Source: CAZKZZ01 sp964557375
GTDB lineage: Bacteria > Spirochaetota > Spirochaetia > SPDA01 > CAZJBZ01
Assembly (NCBI GenBank): GCA_964557375.1
Contig: CAZKZZ010000011.1
Location: 1 to 51,014 of the forward strand
Reading direction: 5' to 3'
Length of the DNA: 51,014 nucleotides
Position 1 is the stretch's first letter. Each line of letters begins with the position of its first letter. The position numbers and the translations under genes were made by a program. A model generated the notes under the pieces. It did not search any database. It was given only the letters and a program-made list of their open reading frames with translations, and was not told the DNA's origin. Below, one piece after another: positions 32,974-42,292 of the stretch.

Positions 32974-33525
32974 ATGAAGATAAAAAAAGCTCTTCTCTTC
33001 GTAGGATCGGTCTGGGAAGCTCTTAGATTCGTCCTTCTTTTTTCTCTTTTACTCTCCTTTGCAGGCGATTTCTTGAGTTCGTCCCGTATTCTCATGTACA
33101 TGTGGCTGGCAGGTATCCAGCTCATTATGGTTGCCGGATTTGTCTTTATGGCAATCTATGGAGAAAAATACCGTCAGTACGCCAAGTTGATGGCGCTGGG
33201 GAAAGTGCTCAACATCTTTCCTGCCGTTCTTGTCCTTGTGTTCGAAACCGGTCTTCTCCGCAGGAGTGCAGAGCTCTTTTCAAACATCCTCCTCGTATCC
33301 AGCGAAAACAGTGTTGCTCCGATCGAAGCGGGCCGTTCCGGATTTCAGGGGCTGTTTTTCCTCGTTGCCGTAATAGCCCTTCTGGATTTGCTTTTCTTGA
33401 TCTTTTTGCTATCATACGCTTCGTACGGTTCGTACGGTTCGGAGAGTAAAAAACAAGAGGAACAAGAGGAAGAAGGGGACGATTCTCTTCCCGATATGGA
33501 AGAAGTCACGGTCGAGGAGGAATAA
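32974..33525 (+). CDS. Small membrane protein of unknown function upstream of the MinD-like ATPase
   Basis: 183 residues with four likely transmembrane helices (about 15-35, 40-62, 73-93, 125-147) and a strongly acidic cytoplasmic tail (residues 155-183, mostly Glu/Asp). The sequence before the tail has a short repeat, SYGSYGS. Its last codons, GAGGAGGAATAA, double as the ribosome-binding site of the next gene, which starts on the very next base, so the two are coupled. Function not recognised. Confidence 0.7.
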   Translation: MKIKKALLFVGSVWEALRFVLLFSLLLSFAGDFLSSSRILMYMWLAGIQLIMVAGFVFMAIYGEKYRQYAKLMALGKVLNIFPAVLVLVFETGLLRRSAELFSNILLVSSENSVAPIEAGRSGFQGLFFLVAVIALLDLLFLIFLLSYASYGSYGSESKKQEEQEEEGDDSLPDMEEVTVEEE

Positions 33526-34668
33526 ATGCAGATCCTGCCCATTGCAAGCGGAAAGGGGGGGGTTGGAAAATCACTTTTAGCGACAAATCTCGCGGTAGCG
33601 CTTGCACAGACGGGGAAGAGGGTAGTCCTTGCAGATTTAGATCTCGGCGGCTCTAATATCCATCTTATGCTCGGACGTATGGGGCTTTCGCAGGGAATCG
33701 GTACGTTCCTTACAAACAGTGATGTGGCCTTCGAAGATATCATCGTTACCACGGATTATAAAAATCTATCATTTATTCCCGGAGATGCCGAGATTCCCGG
33801 TACTGCGAATCTGAAAAGCAGTCAGAAACAGAAGCTCATCCGAAGACTTCGGTCCCTCGAGGCTGATTACCTCATAATGGATTTAGGCGCGGGAAGCAGC
33901 TTTAATACCGTTGATTTTTTTCTTATATCGGGACAGGGGATCGTGGTAACCGATCCCACCCCGACGGCGAATCTGAACGCCTATCTCTTTTTGAAGAACG
34001 TTATTTTTCGAATAATGAGTTCTACATTCAAAAAGAATACCAAAGCGCACGAGTACATCGAAAGTCTCAGACAGCAGGGTACAGTGTTCCAGCGGATCTA
34101 CGTGCCCAGGCTTATTCAGAATATAAAGGAAAACGACCCGGACAGCTACTCCCGTTTCCGGGAACGGGCGGCCAGTTTCCATCCCAAGCTGGTGCTCAAT
34201 ATGCTCGAGGACCCCAAAGACGGGAATAAGGCGGGAAAGCTGAGACGCTCCTGCAAAGAGTATCTCGACATCGATATGGAGCATTTAGGCATCATCTACA
34301 GGGATTCTCTCCAGGATGTGGCTCTGCAGTCTCGGCTTCCCATCATCTCCTATAAACCGCAATCGGTCCTCTCGCAGGCGATCTATCGAATAGCGGATAA
34401 ACTAACCCAAGAGTACATAGAAGCACCGGGTCCGATGGAAATCGAAGAAATCGATGAATCGTATCAGGAAGCAGAGATGGAGGCGGAAGTAGATTTTGAT
34501 ACCAAAATGAAATACCTAGAGGACCTTCTCAACTGCGGAGCATTGACGAGCGGAGACTTGATCGAAACCATAAAATCGCAACAATACGAGATAAACCAGT
34601 TGAAAAAAGAGAATAATTTTATTAAAGCAAAGTTGGTAAAGGCAATCAATGCCGGGTTTTTAGAATAA
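33526..34668 (+). CDS. MinD/ParA-type ATPase, FlhG-like
   Basis: 380 residues. Deviant Walker A ASGKGGVGKSLLATNLAVAL near residue 7, the switch region VLADLDLGGSNIH near 34, and LIMDLGAGSSFNTVDFF near 112. A long acidic C-terminal extension (about 305-380) ends in a coiled coil. It is followed directly by fapA. FlhG/YlxH ATPases set flagellar number in other bacteria; in spirochaetes the next-door fapA and chemotaxis genes make a motility role plausible, but the extension is unlike classical FlhG. Confidence 0.82.
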   Translation: MQILPIASGKGGVGKSLLATNLAVALAQTGKRVVLADLDLGGSNIHLMLGRMGLSQGIGTFLTNSDVAFEDIIVTTDYKNLSFIPGDAEIPGTANLKSSQKQKLIRRLRSLEADYLIMDLGAGSSFNTVDFFLISGQGIVVTDPTPTANLNAYLFLKNVIFRIMSSTFKKNTKAHEYIESLRQQGTVFQRIYVPRLIQNIKENDPDSYSRFRERAASFHPKLVLNMLEDPKDGNKAGKLRRSCKEYLDIDMEHLGIIYRDSLQDVALQSRLPIISYKPQSVLSQAIYRIADKLTQEYIEAPGPMEIEEIDESYQEAEMEAEVDFDTKMKYLEDLLNCGALTSGDLIETIKSQQYEINQLKKENNFIKAKLVKAINAGFLE

Positions 34669-34682
34669 AGACGGTCAAATAG

Positions 34683-37658
34683 ATGAGTGAACCGATTTAC
34701 ACAGGCAGTATCCGGCTCGAAGTCGATGAGTCAGGATTGGAGGCACGCCTTGTTTTTACGCCGGGTGCTTCCGACGAAGAATGGGATACTGAAACATTAA
34801 AAAAATTCCTCACAGAACAAAACATTACTGAAGGTATTGATACGAAAGTCCGGGATTCGGTAATTGCCGATATGGCCAAACAGCCGGAGACCCGCGGGGA
34901 CGGCTCATCGAATATTCAGACCGTCACCATTGCCCAGGGCACCCCCGCAGTGGACCCTCTCCCCGAGGAAGTGCAGTGGCAGGACATTACGCTGCCGGAA
35001 GAGATGAAGGATGATATCGAACGGTTTCTTCAGGATGTTGATGCCCCGATCATCACAAAAGAAGTGATAGAAAAGGTCAAAGTAAAGAAGAAAGTCCTCA
35101 AAAAGCAGAAACTTCCTTTCATGCAGCCGAAAGAAGAAATCGAAGAGGTGGTGGAGAAGCGGAAAAAACAGGTACCGGTTGATGTGGACCCGACGGTAGA
35201 AGAATACGGGTGGGTAGAAGAGGGGCAGAAAATCGCCGCGGTTGTTCCCGCAAAGCCCGGAAAACCGGGTAAAGATGTTCACGGTACACCCATCATGCCG
35301 CTGACCGAAACTGAACCGGGGCTGTATCCGGGAAAAGGTACGGTAAAGGAGAAAAGCGATGTCATTGCCACCGAATCCGGGGTGTTGCGCCGGGGTAAAA
35401 ATTGGGTGGAAGTGCTGCCGTTCAGCAGGCATGAATGGAGCGTCTCACTTTCAAAGGACCATGCCACTTGTTTTTTTACCTTTAGACCGGGAAGCAGATA
35501 TTCCACTCCCCCTACCCCGAATGAGGTGCTCGAAGAGATAAGAAAGCTGGAATATCCGGAAGACAAGCTCAAACCGCTCGAAGAAATCGAGCGGCAGATC
35601 CACGAAGCGATCGATCAGGGAAAACCGCTCGAGCAGTCCGTTATCAGCAAGGACAGCGATGCATTAATCGACATCTCCATTTCGGAAGACAAGATGAAGG
35701 CCGCACTTACCCTTCGTAAAGGCCGCGGTTCGGGAAAACCGCTGGTCTTAAAAGAGGTGGGAGAAGCTTTACGGAAAAGCGGCCTGAAGGGGATAAAGCT
35801 TGATACGTTCAAAAAGGATGTTCTCGAGTTCTATCGGTCCAAACAGGAAAGTCTCGAAGAGTACGTGCTCCTCGAAGGCACACTACCCGAAGAACCGGAA
35901 GACGGGGAGATCCAATTCAACGCTACATTTCTCCCCGAAGAGGAGAGGGAACGGCTCAAGGAGATGATCGGTTCTGCTGAGAGCGGACAGTTCCCCGGTA
36001 TCTCTTCGTTTCATGATTTTCATACACTCGAAGTGGAGGAGATGGCCAACGTTGTTCGTCATCAAACCGTTGCGAAAATAGTACCGGGCAAGAAGGGAAA
36101 AGACGGAAGAGATATTTTCGGAAACACGGTGGAAAGCAGGCCCCCGAAAGAGGCGGAGGTAAAGCTCTTTGAAAATCTCAAGAATGAGCAGGGGGTTATA
36201 CAGGCTGAAATTTCCGGTTTATTGGAAAAGGGGAACCACGCCGGTACTGTCCTCCTGCGGATACTGCCCTATCGGGACGGAGAGGCCGAGGTGACTGTAA
36301 CCGAAGATAAGATGCGCGCCTATCTCTCTCTCTCCCCGGCCGAAGGAATGGGTTCTGCTCCGGACAGGGAACTGGTGAACAAGAAGCTTGCTGAAGCCGG
36401 CGTAAAGGAAGGCATTGACGAAGATACCGTGGCCAAAGCGGTGGAGGCCTGCTTGGGCGGTGAATCGGTTACCAATCTGCTCGTGGCCAAGGGGAACCCT
36501 CCACAGCATGCCGGCGAAAAGAAGCTCGAATTGTACGTTACCCTCCCCACCAACAAGAAGGTAACGATAAAAAAAGACGGGAGGGCTGATTACAAGACCC
36601 ACACCGATATGGTTTCGGTAAAAGAAGGTGAGCTCATAGCGAAAATACTGCCCCCGGAGGTAAATCCGGAGGACGGTTGGGATGTGACCGGAAAAACGAT
36701 CCAGGCCAAAACTACTAAGGGATTTGATCTTCAGGTAGGTAAAAACATCAAGGAAGAACCGCAGGATGACGGGTCGATACATCTTATTGCTGAAAGTGAC
36801 GGAAAACTCATCTACGATAAGAAAAACATTGAAATACAGAGTACCCACATTGTCGACGGCAATGTAGACATGAAAAGCGGTAACATCAAGTTCAAGGGGG
36901 CCGTGCAGATAAAGGGAAGTGTGGAGACCGGTTTTTATGTGGTCTCAGGTGATGCTGTATCGATCAAAGAAGGGGTCGAGGCGGCGTTTGTCTCCTGCGA
37001 TAAGGAACTGATTATCGGGCAGGGAGTAAAGGGTGCCGGAAAAGCAGTGCTCCGCACGAAAAGCAGTATCAAGGCGGCTTTTATCGAACGGGCGACTCTC
37101 CTCTCGGTGGGGGACATCAACATAAAAAACTTCTGCCTGCAATCCACGGTCAAATGCAACGGGAAAATGGTCCTCGAAACCGAAAAGGGAAGTCTTATCG
37201 GCGGATATATCCAGGCAAAAAAAGGTCTCGAGGTGATGAATCTCGGCGCGAAAAACGGAATGAAGACCGAGGTCTTCTTTGGGCAGGATTATCTCGTTGC
37301 GGACCAAATTCAGGTAGAAGAAAAAGAGATAGAAAAACTGAAAAAGAAAACTCTCGAATATGACAATCTCATGAACCGGTTGGAGAAAAACGGCGAAAGA
37401 GGAAAGCTCGAGAAGGTGAGAAAAGAAAAACTCAAACTGCTCAAAATTATGGAAAAACGCAGTTACAGGCTGTTTACTTTTCGGGAACGATTTGAAGAAC
37501 ATTTCCCCTCTGAAATCAAAATCCGGGGAACGCTCTACCCGGGTGTTATCGTAGAGAGTCACGGCCGGTACTACGAAGCGAAAGATGAAAAAAAATCGAT
37601 AAAACTGGTTTTCGATCAGGAAACAGGGCAAATCAAAGAAGAACCTCTCACAAATTAG
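34683..37658 (+). CDS. FapA-family (DUF342) protein, enlarged by internal repeats
   Basis: 991 residues, much longer than usual (about 450-650). A small alpha/beta module recurs near residues 6, 250, 330 and 535 (compare ISISEDKMKAALTLRKG with VTVTEDKMRAYLSLSPA). A second module recurs three times: KIAAVVPAKPGKPGKDVHG at 181, TVAKIVPGKKGKDGRDIFG at 461 and LIAKILPPEVNPEDGWDVTG at 649. A parallel beta-helix-like region follows (about 690-880), then a Lys/Glu coiled coil (880-945). FapA proteins are linked to flagellar assembly or polar regulation; the exact job here is inferred from the MinD-like and chemotaxis neighbours. Confidence 0.85.
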   Translation: MSEPIYTGSIRLEVDESGLEARLVFTPGASDEEWDTETLKKFLTEQNITEGIDTKVRDSVIADMAKQPETRGDGSSNIQTVTIAQGTPAVDPLPEEVQWQDITLPEEMKDDIERFLQDVDAPIITKEVIEKVKVKKKVLKKQKLPFMQPKEEIEEVVEKRKKQVPVDVDPTVEEYGWVEEGQKIAAVVPAKPGKPGKDVHGTPIMPLTETEPGLYPGKGTVKEKSDVIATESGVLRRGKNWVEVLPFSRHEWSVSLSKDHATCFFTFRPGSRYSTPPTPNEVLEEIRKLEYPEDKLKPLEEIERQIHEAIDQGKPLEQSVISKDSDALIDISISEDKMKAALTLRKGRGSGKPLVLKEVGEALRKSGLKGIKLDTFKKDVLEFYRSKQESLEEYVLLEGTLPEEPEDGEIQFNATFLPEEERERLKEMIGSAESGQFPGISSFHDFHTLEVEEMANVVRHQTVAKIVPGKKGKDGRDIFGNTVESRPPKEAEVKLFENLKNEQGVIQAEISGLLEKGNHAGTVLLRILPYRDGEAEVTVTEDKMRAYLSLSPAEGMGSAPDRELVNKKLAEAGVKEGIDEDTVAKAVEACLGGESVTNLLVAKGNPPQHAGEKKLELYVTLPTNKKVTIKKDGRADYKTHTDMVSVKEGELIAKILPPEVNPEDGWDVTGKTIQAKTTKGFDLQVGKNIKEEPQDDGSIHLIAESDGKLIYDKKNIEIQSTHIVDGNVDMKSGNIKFKGAVQIKGSVETGFYVVSGDAVSIKEGVEAAFVSCDKELIIGQGVKGAGKAVLRTKSSIKAAFIERATLLSVGDINIKNFCLQSTVKCNGKMVLETEKGSLIGGYIQAKKGLEVMNLGAKNGMKTEVFFGQDYLVADQIQVEEKEIEKLKKKTLEYDNLMNRLEKNGERGKLEKVRKEKLKLLKIMEKRSYRLFTFRERFEEHFPSEIKIRGTLYPGVIVESHGRYYEAKDEKKSIKLVFDQETGQIKEEPLTN

Positions 37659-37751
37659 AGTTTTTTTTACTATTAGGATGGACTTTTTCTTAAAAATAGA
37701 GTATTGTTTATGACACATGAAAACATCGATATGAATGAATGGGGGAGTAGT

Positions 37752-38291
37752 ATGTCTGATGAGGTAAATCGGGGAAAGACCGCTAAGGAAGCAGAAGACG
37801 ATCTGTTGCTGGTAACGGATGAGGATGATGAAAATAGTCAGGAGAATAAATATCTGCTTTTCAATTTGGGTGATGAGGTATACGGAATCGAGATACTCCA
37901 TGTAACCGATATCATCGAGATGCAGAAAATCACTGAAGTACCGGATATGCCCAATTTTATCAAAGGTGTTATCAACCTCCGGGGTAAAGTAATTCCGGTT
38001 ATGGACCTTCGCCTCCGCTTCGGTATTCCGGAACGGGAATACGATGACCGGACTTGTATCATTGTTGTAAATATCGACAACCAGGCCATAGGGTTTATCG
38101 TCGATACGGTAGCGGAAGTCCACGATATTTACGAGAAAGATATTTCACCCGCTCCCAATTTTAAATCCGATTCCGGGAAGGAGCAGTACATCTCGGGACT
38201 GGGCAAGATCGGTGAAGAGGTGAAAATTCTCCTCGATGTGAAGCGAATTCTAGGCCGCAGTGAATTGGAATCCATCAAAGAAAACATATAG
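37752..38291 (+). CDS. cheW: Chemotaxis coupling protein CheW
   Basis: 179 residues from the ATG at 37752, preferred because GGGGGAG lies six bases upstream; an in-frame ATG at 37704 lacks a ribosome-binding site. The CheW fold begins near residue 32 (LLFNLGDEVYGIEILHVTDI) with the conserved IKGVINLRGKVIPVMDLR near 70 and a final DVKRILG. The first 30 residues are an acidic extension. Links receptors to CheA; no cheA is in the window. Followed by the receptor gene. Confidence 0.93.
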   Translation: MSDEVNRGKTAKEAEDDLLLVTDEDDENSQENKYLLFNLGDEVYGIEILHVTDIIEMQKITEVPDMPNFIKGVINLRGKVIPVMDLRLRFGIPEREYDDRTCIIVVNIDNQAIGFIVDTVAEVHDIYEKDISPAPNFKSDSGKEQYISGLGKIGEEVKILLDVKRILGRSELESIKENI

Positions 38292-38324
38292 TCCGCAATT
38301 ATATCCATAACAAGGAGAGCGTAT

Positions 38325-40580
38325 ATGGCGCAAATGAAAATGAGTGCGAAAATCAGTGTCGGGTTTGTTCTGATGATTGTACTGCTTCTCGTGGTGGGAG
38401 GGGTGGCAATACTCTTTTTGAGCACCACCTATAACGGTTTCGTGCAGTATCGGGAATGGGCCAGGGATTCGAACCTGATGGCGAATCTGCAGGAAAACAT
38501 GCTCATGGTCCGGATGAATGTGAAGGATTTCGTTATACGGGGTGATCAAAAAGAGAAAGAAGAGTTTGATCAGTACTATAACCGTACGGCTGAAATAATG
38601 GATGAGGCCCAGGAAGAGATCCAGGCCGCTGATCGGGCCCCGATTGTCGACCAAATAGATGAGGCGCTCGCTGGGTACGGTACACGGTTCGATCAGGTGG
38701 TTGACCTGCAGGGCCAACGTGACGAACTGGTAACCGGTACAATGGATGTAATAGGGCCCCGCCTCGAGCAGGACCTTACCAAGATCCTCCGCTCCGCCCG
38801 GAACGACGGAGATATGGCCGCAGCCTACAACGCAAGTCTGGCTCTCCGCAATCTCATGCTCGCCCGGTTATACGCCTTCAAATTTCTCGATTCCAATACA
38901 GAGGAAGATGAACAGCGGACCCTCTCCGAAGTTGCTGCGATGGAGGAGAACCTCGCTACTCTCGACCGGGAACTGCAGAATGCCGAGCGGCGGGCACTCC
39001 TCGAGCAAATAATGGAATATCAGAATGAATATGTCGATGCATTCAAACAGGTTGTGGGTATCATTTATGAACGGAACGACAATATCAATAACTACTTAGA
39101 TGTTGTTGGCCCGGAGATTGCCGAACAGGGAATGGAAGTTATGCAGTCAATCCAGGCCGATCAGGACCGATTAGGGCCTCAACTGCAGCGGTCCAACCAG
39201 ATGGCGAGAACTATCGTTATCATTGTAGCCGCCGCAGCCATTCTCTTAGGCATCGTACTGACTGTTTTTATCGTCCGCAGCATCCTCAGGCAGCTCGGAG
39301 AAGACCCGTCAGTTATACAGGACATCGCGGGCAGGATTGCATTAGGTGATCTCGACATAAATATCGATGGGGAAAATGTCCGCGGGGTGTATCTCTCCGT
39401 AAAAGAGATGGTGGATGCCCTGAAGTACAAGGCGGACCGGATCGAACAGGTCGCGAATAAAGACCTTACTATCGATATACGGAAAGCTTCAGAAAAAGAC
39501 CAGCTCGGAGAATCACTTATCATCATGAAGAACTCGCTGAACGAACTGTTGGCCCAGGTAAACGAAGCGGTGGACCAGGTCAGTTCCGGCGCGGACCAGG
39601 TCTCCCAGGCAAGTCAGAACCTCTCACAGGGGGCAACCGAACAGGCGAGCAGTTTGGAAGAGATTTCCTCATCCATGACGGAAGTAAACAGCCAGTCCAA
39701 ACAGAATGCAGAAAACGCTACCGAGGCGAATGCCCTGGCCAAGAAAGCTGCTGAAGATGCCAGAAACGGCAACGAGCAGATGGAGCGGCTCAACAGGTCC
39801 ATGGAGAACATCAACAACTCTTCCGAAGAGATCAACAAAGTCGTGAAGGTGATAGACGATATCGCTTTTCAGATAAATCTCTTGGCCCTCAATGCAAATG
39901 TTGAAGCTGCGCGGGCAGGTAAATACGGTAAGGGTTTTGCTGTGGTAGCCGAAGAGGTCCGTAACCTGGCTGTACGCAGTGCTGACGCGGTAAAAGAGAC
40001 TACAGCCATGGTAGAGGATTCGGTAAGGAACATCACCGAGGGAACGGAAGCGGCAACCTCTACCGCGGAAGCTTTAGCAGAGATCGTCGACGGAGTTGGT
40101 AAGGTTGCGGAGTTCTTAGGGGAGATTGCCATGGCCAGCAAAGAACAGGCTGATGCGATCGAACAGATTACAAACGGCATCGATCAAATCGATCAGGTAA
40201 CGCAGTCGAACACTGCCAGTGCGGAGGAGAGTGCTTCCGCATCGGAAGAACTTGCAAGCCAGTCGCAGCAGCTCCAGGCCATGATTGCCCAGTTCAAAAT
40301 CGAAGGGGTCGATTCGGGAAAAAGCAGAAAGAGGCTCTTAACCGATAACCGCGGAGCCGGTGGTAACAGTGGTAACGGCGGAAACGGCGGCGGAGGTCAG
40401 GCAGAGGTTTCTCTAAACGCCGGTAAAAAATCCCCTGTACTCACTGCGGCACCGAGTGCATCGCAGCAGGCACGAAGTAACGCCTCCGAGGATGGATGGA
40501 GCTCCGATAATACGGGTATTGCTCCGGTCGATCCGGCAGAGGTCATCAATCTCGATGATGATGATTTCGATAATTTCTAA
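38325..40580 (+). CDS. Methyl-accepting chemotaxis protein
   Basis: 751 residues. TM1 at about 13-33, a large all-helical sensor region of some 260 residues (the size and helical content suggest an HBM-type four-helix bimodule), TM2 at about 296-316, HAMP to about 370, and a signalling domain with the conserved hairpin tip INLLALNANVEAARAG near 518 and EEVRNLAVRS after it. The C-terminal 80 residues are a Gly/Asn-rich linker ending in the acidic INLDDDDFDNF, unlike a standard methyltransferase-tether pentapeptide. Ligand unknown. Confidence 0.94.
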   Translation: MAQMKMSAKISVGFVLMIVLLLVVGGVAILFLSTTYNGFVQYREWARDSNLMANLQENMLMVRMNVKDFVIRGDQKEKEEFDQYYNRTAEIMDEAQEEIQAADRAPIVDQIDEALAGYGTRFDQVVDLQGQRDELVTGTMDVIGPRLEQDLTKILRSARNDGDMAAAYNASLALRNLMLARLYAFKFLDSNTEEDEQRTLSEVAAMEENLATLDRELQNAERRALLEQIMEYQNEYVDAFKQVVGIIYERNDNINNYLDVVGPEIAEQGMEVMQSIQADQDRLGPQLQRSNQMARTIVIIVAAAAILLGIVLTVFIVRSILRQLGEDPSVIQDIAGRIALGDLDINIDGENVRGVYLSVKEMVDALKYKADRIEQVANKDLTIDIRKASEKDQLGESLIIMKNSLNELLAQVNEAVDQVSSGADQVSQASQNLSQGATEQASSLEEISSSMTEVNSQSKQNAENATEANALAKKAAEDARNGNEQMERLNRSMENINNSSEEINKVVKVIDDIAFQINLLALNANVEAARAGKYGKGFAVVAEEVRNLAVRSADAVKETTAMVEDSVRNITEGTEAATSTAEALAEIVDGVGKVAEFLGEIAMASKEQADAIEQITNGIDQIDQVTQSNTASAEESASASEELASQSQQLQAMIAQFKIEGVDSGKSRKRLLTDNRGAGGNSGNGGNGGGGQAEVSLNAGKKSPVLTAAPSASQQARSNASEDGWSSDNTGIAPVDPAEVINLDDDDFDNF

Positions 40581-40660
40581 GGATTTACAGCTTTAATACA
40601 GCTTTGCACTGAGATTACTTTGCAAAAATTGGTCTGAGCCTATTCTCTTGCATTTGTCCT

Positions 40661-40700
40661 CCTCGGTGAACGAAGCGTCACTGTTCGTGTGTACCGGAGG
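40661..40700 (+). terminator. Imperfect hairpin between mcp and the response-regulator gene
   Basis: Outer pairing cggt/accg and inner acgaa/ttcgt with an internal loop; flanked by a direct repeat ttgcattt (40649 and 40709), the right copy running into six T. Possible terminator or a small structured RNA. Confidence 0.35.
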
Positions 40701-40767
40701 GGGTCAATTGCATTTTTTGGTTCTATAATGATATAGTGGGGAAAAATCCAATAAAGGGGTCACTATT

Positions 40768-41166
40768 GTGAAGATCCTGATTGTTGAAGATGAATTCGGA
40801 AGCAGAAAACTCCTCCAAAAATTCCTATCGCCGTATGGGGTCTGCGATATGGCTGTAGACGGTGCTGAAGCTGTCGAAGCATTTTCTCTCGCTCTCAGAG
40901 AGAAAGAACCGTACGACCTCATCTGCCTCGATATCATGCTCCCCAAAATGGATGGACAAGAAGTGCTCAAAGAGGTCCGTAAGATGGAAAAAGAGAACGG
41001 TATCCACGGTCTCGATGGGGTAAAAGTGATTATGACTACTGCTCTAGATGATTCCAAGAACATCTTGGAAGCTTTCAAATCCCAATGTGAGTCGTATATT
41101 ACGAAACCGATAGCAAAACAGAAACTGCTCGACGAGATGAAGGGCCTCGGACTTTTAGACCGATGA
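40768..41166 (+). CDS. CheY-like single-domain response regulator
   Basis: 132 residues, GTG start. A receiver domain only: acidic pair in LIVEDEF, phospho-acceptor in LICLDIMLPKMDGQEVL near residue 54, Thr in VIMTTALDD, and YITKPIAK. The DKMMLP-type context and extended helix 4 region (KMEKENGIHGLDG) resemble receivers found with HPt partners. Lies between the receptor and a stand-alone HPt gene (31 bases apart). Confidence 0.9.
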   Translation: MKILIVEDEFGSRKLLQKFLSPYGVCDMAVDGAEAVEAFSLALREKEPYDLICLDIMLPKMDGQEVLKEVRKMEKENGIHGLDGVKVIMTTALDDSKNILEAFKSQCESYITKPIAKQKLLDEMKGLGLLDR

Positions 41167-41196
41167 TGTAGTAACAGGCAGAAGGAGCAATGGTTC

Positions 41197-41532
41197 GTGA
41201 ATAATAGTGAGATTTTGATCGACCGCGAGCAGGGCTTGCGTAATGTCGATGGGGATGAGGAGTTTTTTAACGAAATACTCGAAATCTACATAGAAGAGAT
41301 ACCGGAACGTATCGAATCTTTCCGGGAGCACCTAACAAAAAATGATTTGGATACCCTCATTTCTCTCTCCCATTCATTGAAAGGGGTCTCACTTACCGTG
41401 GGCGCGCTTCGTGTCCATGAGCTGTCAAAACAAATCGAGCTCGCCGCGCGGGCGGGAGAGGAAGAGACGGTCCGAAAGCTGTATCCGGAACTCGAAGAAC
41501 TGCTGCGGAAAATTAAAACCGAGTATACATAG
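41197..41532 (+). CDS. Stand-alone histidine phosphotransfer (HPt) protein
   Basis: 111 residues, GTG start with AAGGAG upstream. All-helical; the phosphorylatable histidine is in SLSHSLKGVSLTVGA near residue 61, the standard HPt motif. It would relay phosphate between receivers and a hybrid kinase encoded elsewhere. The pairing with the adjacent receiver is suggested by order only. Confidence 0.88.
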   Translation: MNNSEILIDREQGLRNVDGDEEFFNEILEIYIEEIPERIESFREHLTKNDLDTLISLSHSLKGVSLTVGALRVHELSKQIELAARAGEEETVRKLYPELEELLRKIKTEYT

Positions 41533-41610
41533 CAGGGCACGTAACATATCGGGTGATTAAGGCTCTTGCAATAATAACCTATGTTGCGGGAATTTTTGTA
41601 GGCAGCACAA

Positions 41611-41639
41611 TTGACATTTTTGTGAAGGTAACGTATATT
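41611..41639 (+). promoter_or_regulatory. Promoter of the fur-family gene
   Basis: Perfect TTGACA (41611-41616), 17-base spacer, TATATT (41634-41639). The operator at 41642-41656 covers the expected transcription start. Confidence 0.75.
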
Positions 41640-41641
41640 AT

Positions 41642-41656
41642 TGATAATGATTCTCA
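41642..41656. promoter_or_regulatory. Fur/PerR box, autoregulatory operator
   Basis: tgataatgattctca matches the 7-1-7 Fur-family box TGATAAT-n-ATTATCA in 13 of 14 defined positions. It lies at the +1 region of the regulator's own promoter, so bound repressor would block transcription. Confidence 0.75.
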
Positions 41657-41680
41657 TAATGTTTGAAGTTTGCGAAGGTG

Positions 41681-42205
41681 ATGAGAGAAGAATATCCTGA
41701 ATGTAAAAAAGTAAGGCACTGCTTAAAACAGCAGGGCTTGCGGATGACTCTGCCGAGAAAAATAATTATCGAGGTATTGAGCGAAAACAGCAACTATCTG
41801 AGCGCTGAAGAAGTGTTCATGATCGTGCACAACCGATATCCGGGAATCGGTCTGGCCACAGTGTATCGTACGCTGAACCTTCTCGCAGATATGGGAATCG
41901 TTACCAAGTATGAGTTCGGCGAGGGTAAGGCGAGATACGAGTTGACGAGTGAAGAGAGGGAAACAGGTGAAGAAGAGCACTTTCATCAGCTGGTTTGCAC
42001 CAACTGTTTTGAAGTGGTCAAATATTCCGATTTTTCGAATGAAGAGCTGGAGCTGATGAAAAAGATCGAAGGTGCTCTCGAGAAAAAATACGGCTATAAG
42101 ATCGACCGGCATGTCGTCCAGTTTTACGGGATGTGCCCTAAGTGCCAGAAAAGTACCAACGGAAAAAAGGAAAACAGTTCTTCCGCGAACGCAAACAGGG
42201 GCTGA
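41681..42205 (+). CDS. Fur-family metalloregulator (Fur/PerR/Zur type)
   Basis: 174 residues from the ATG at 41681; a TTG at 41663 is the alternative start, and neither has a well-spaced ribosome-binding site. Winged helix with GLATVYRTLNLLADMGIV near residue 66, His-rich metal region EEHFHQLVCTNCFE near 105 and a second CPKC near 156, giving the structural zinc site of two CxxC pairs. A Fur-type box overlaps its promoter. The subtype (iron, peroxide, zinc) cannot be set by eye. It precedes the ORP-like operon, whose promoter also overlaps a weak box. Confidence 0.9.
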   Translation: MREEYPECKKVRHCLKQQGLRMTLPRKIIIEVLSENSNYLSAEEVFMIVHNRYPGIGLATVYRTLNLLADMGIVTKYEFGEGKARYELTSEERETGEEEHFHQLVCTNCFEVVKYSDFSNEELELMKKIEGALEKKYGYKIDRHVVQFYGMCPKCQKSTNGKKENSSSANANRG

Positions 42206-42229
42206 TATTGACGTGAAGGTTTTTTTATT

Positions 42230-42260
42230 TTGAAAGTTATTGAGAATAAGAATTAAAATC
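42230..42260 (+). promoter_or_regulatory. Promoter of the ORP-like operon with overlapping weak Fur box
   Basis: TTGAAA (42230-42235), 18-base spacer, TAAAAT (42254-42259). gagaataagaattaaaatc (42242-42260) matches the 19-base Fur consensus at 13 positions as three A/T hexamers. Suggests control by the adjacent regulator; weaker than the box at 41642. Confidence 0.45.
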
Positions 42261-42292
42261 ATTAAATTGAAATCATTGATGGAGGATATACG

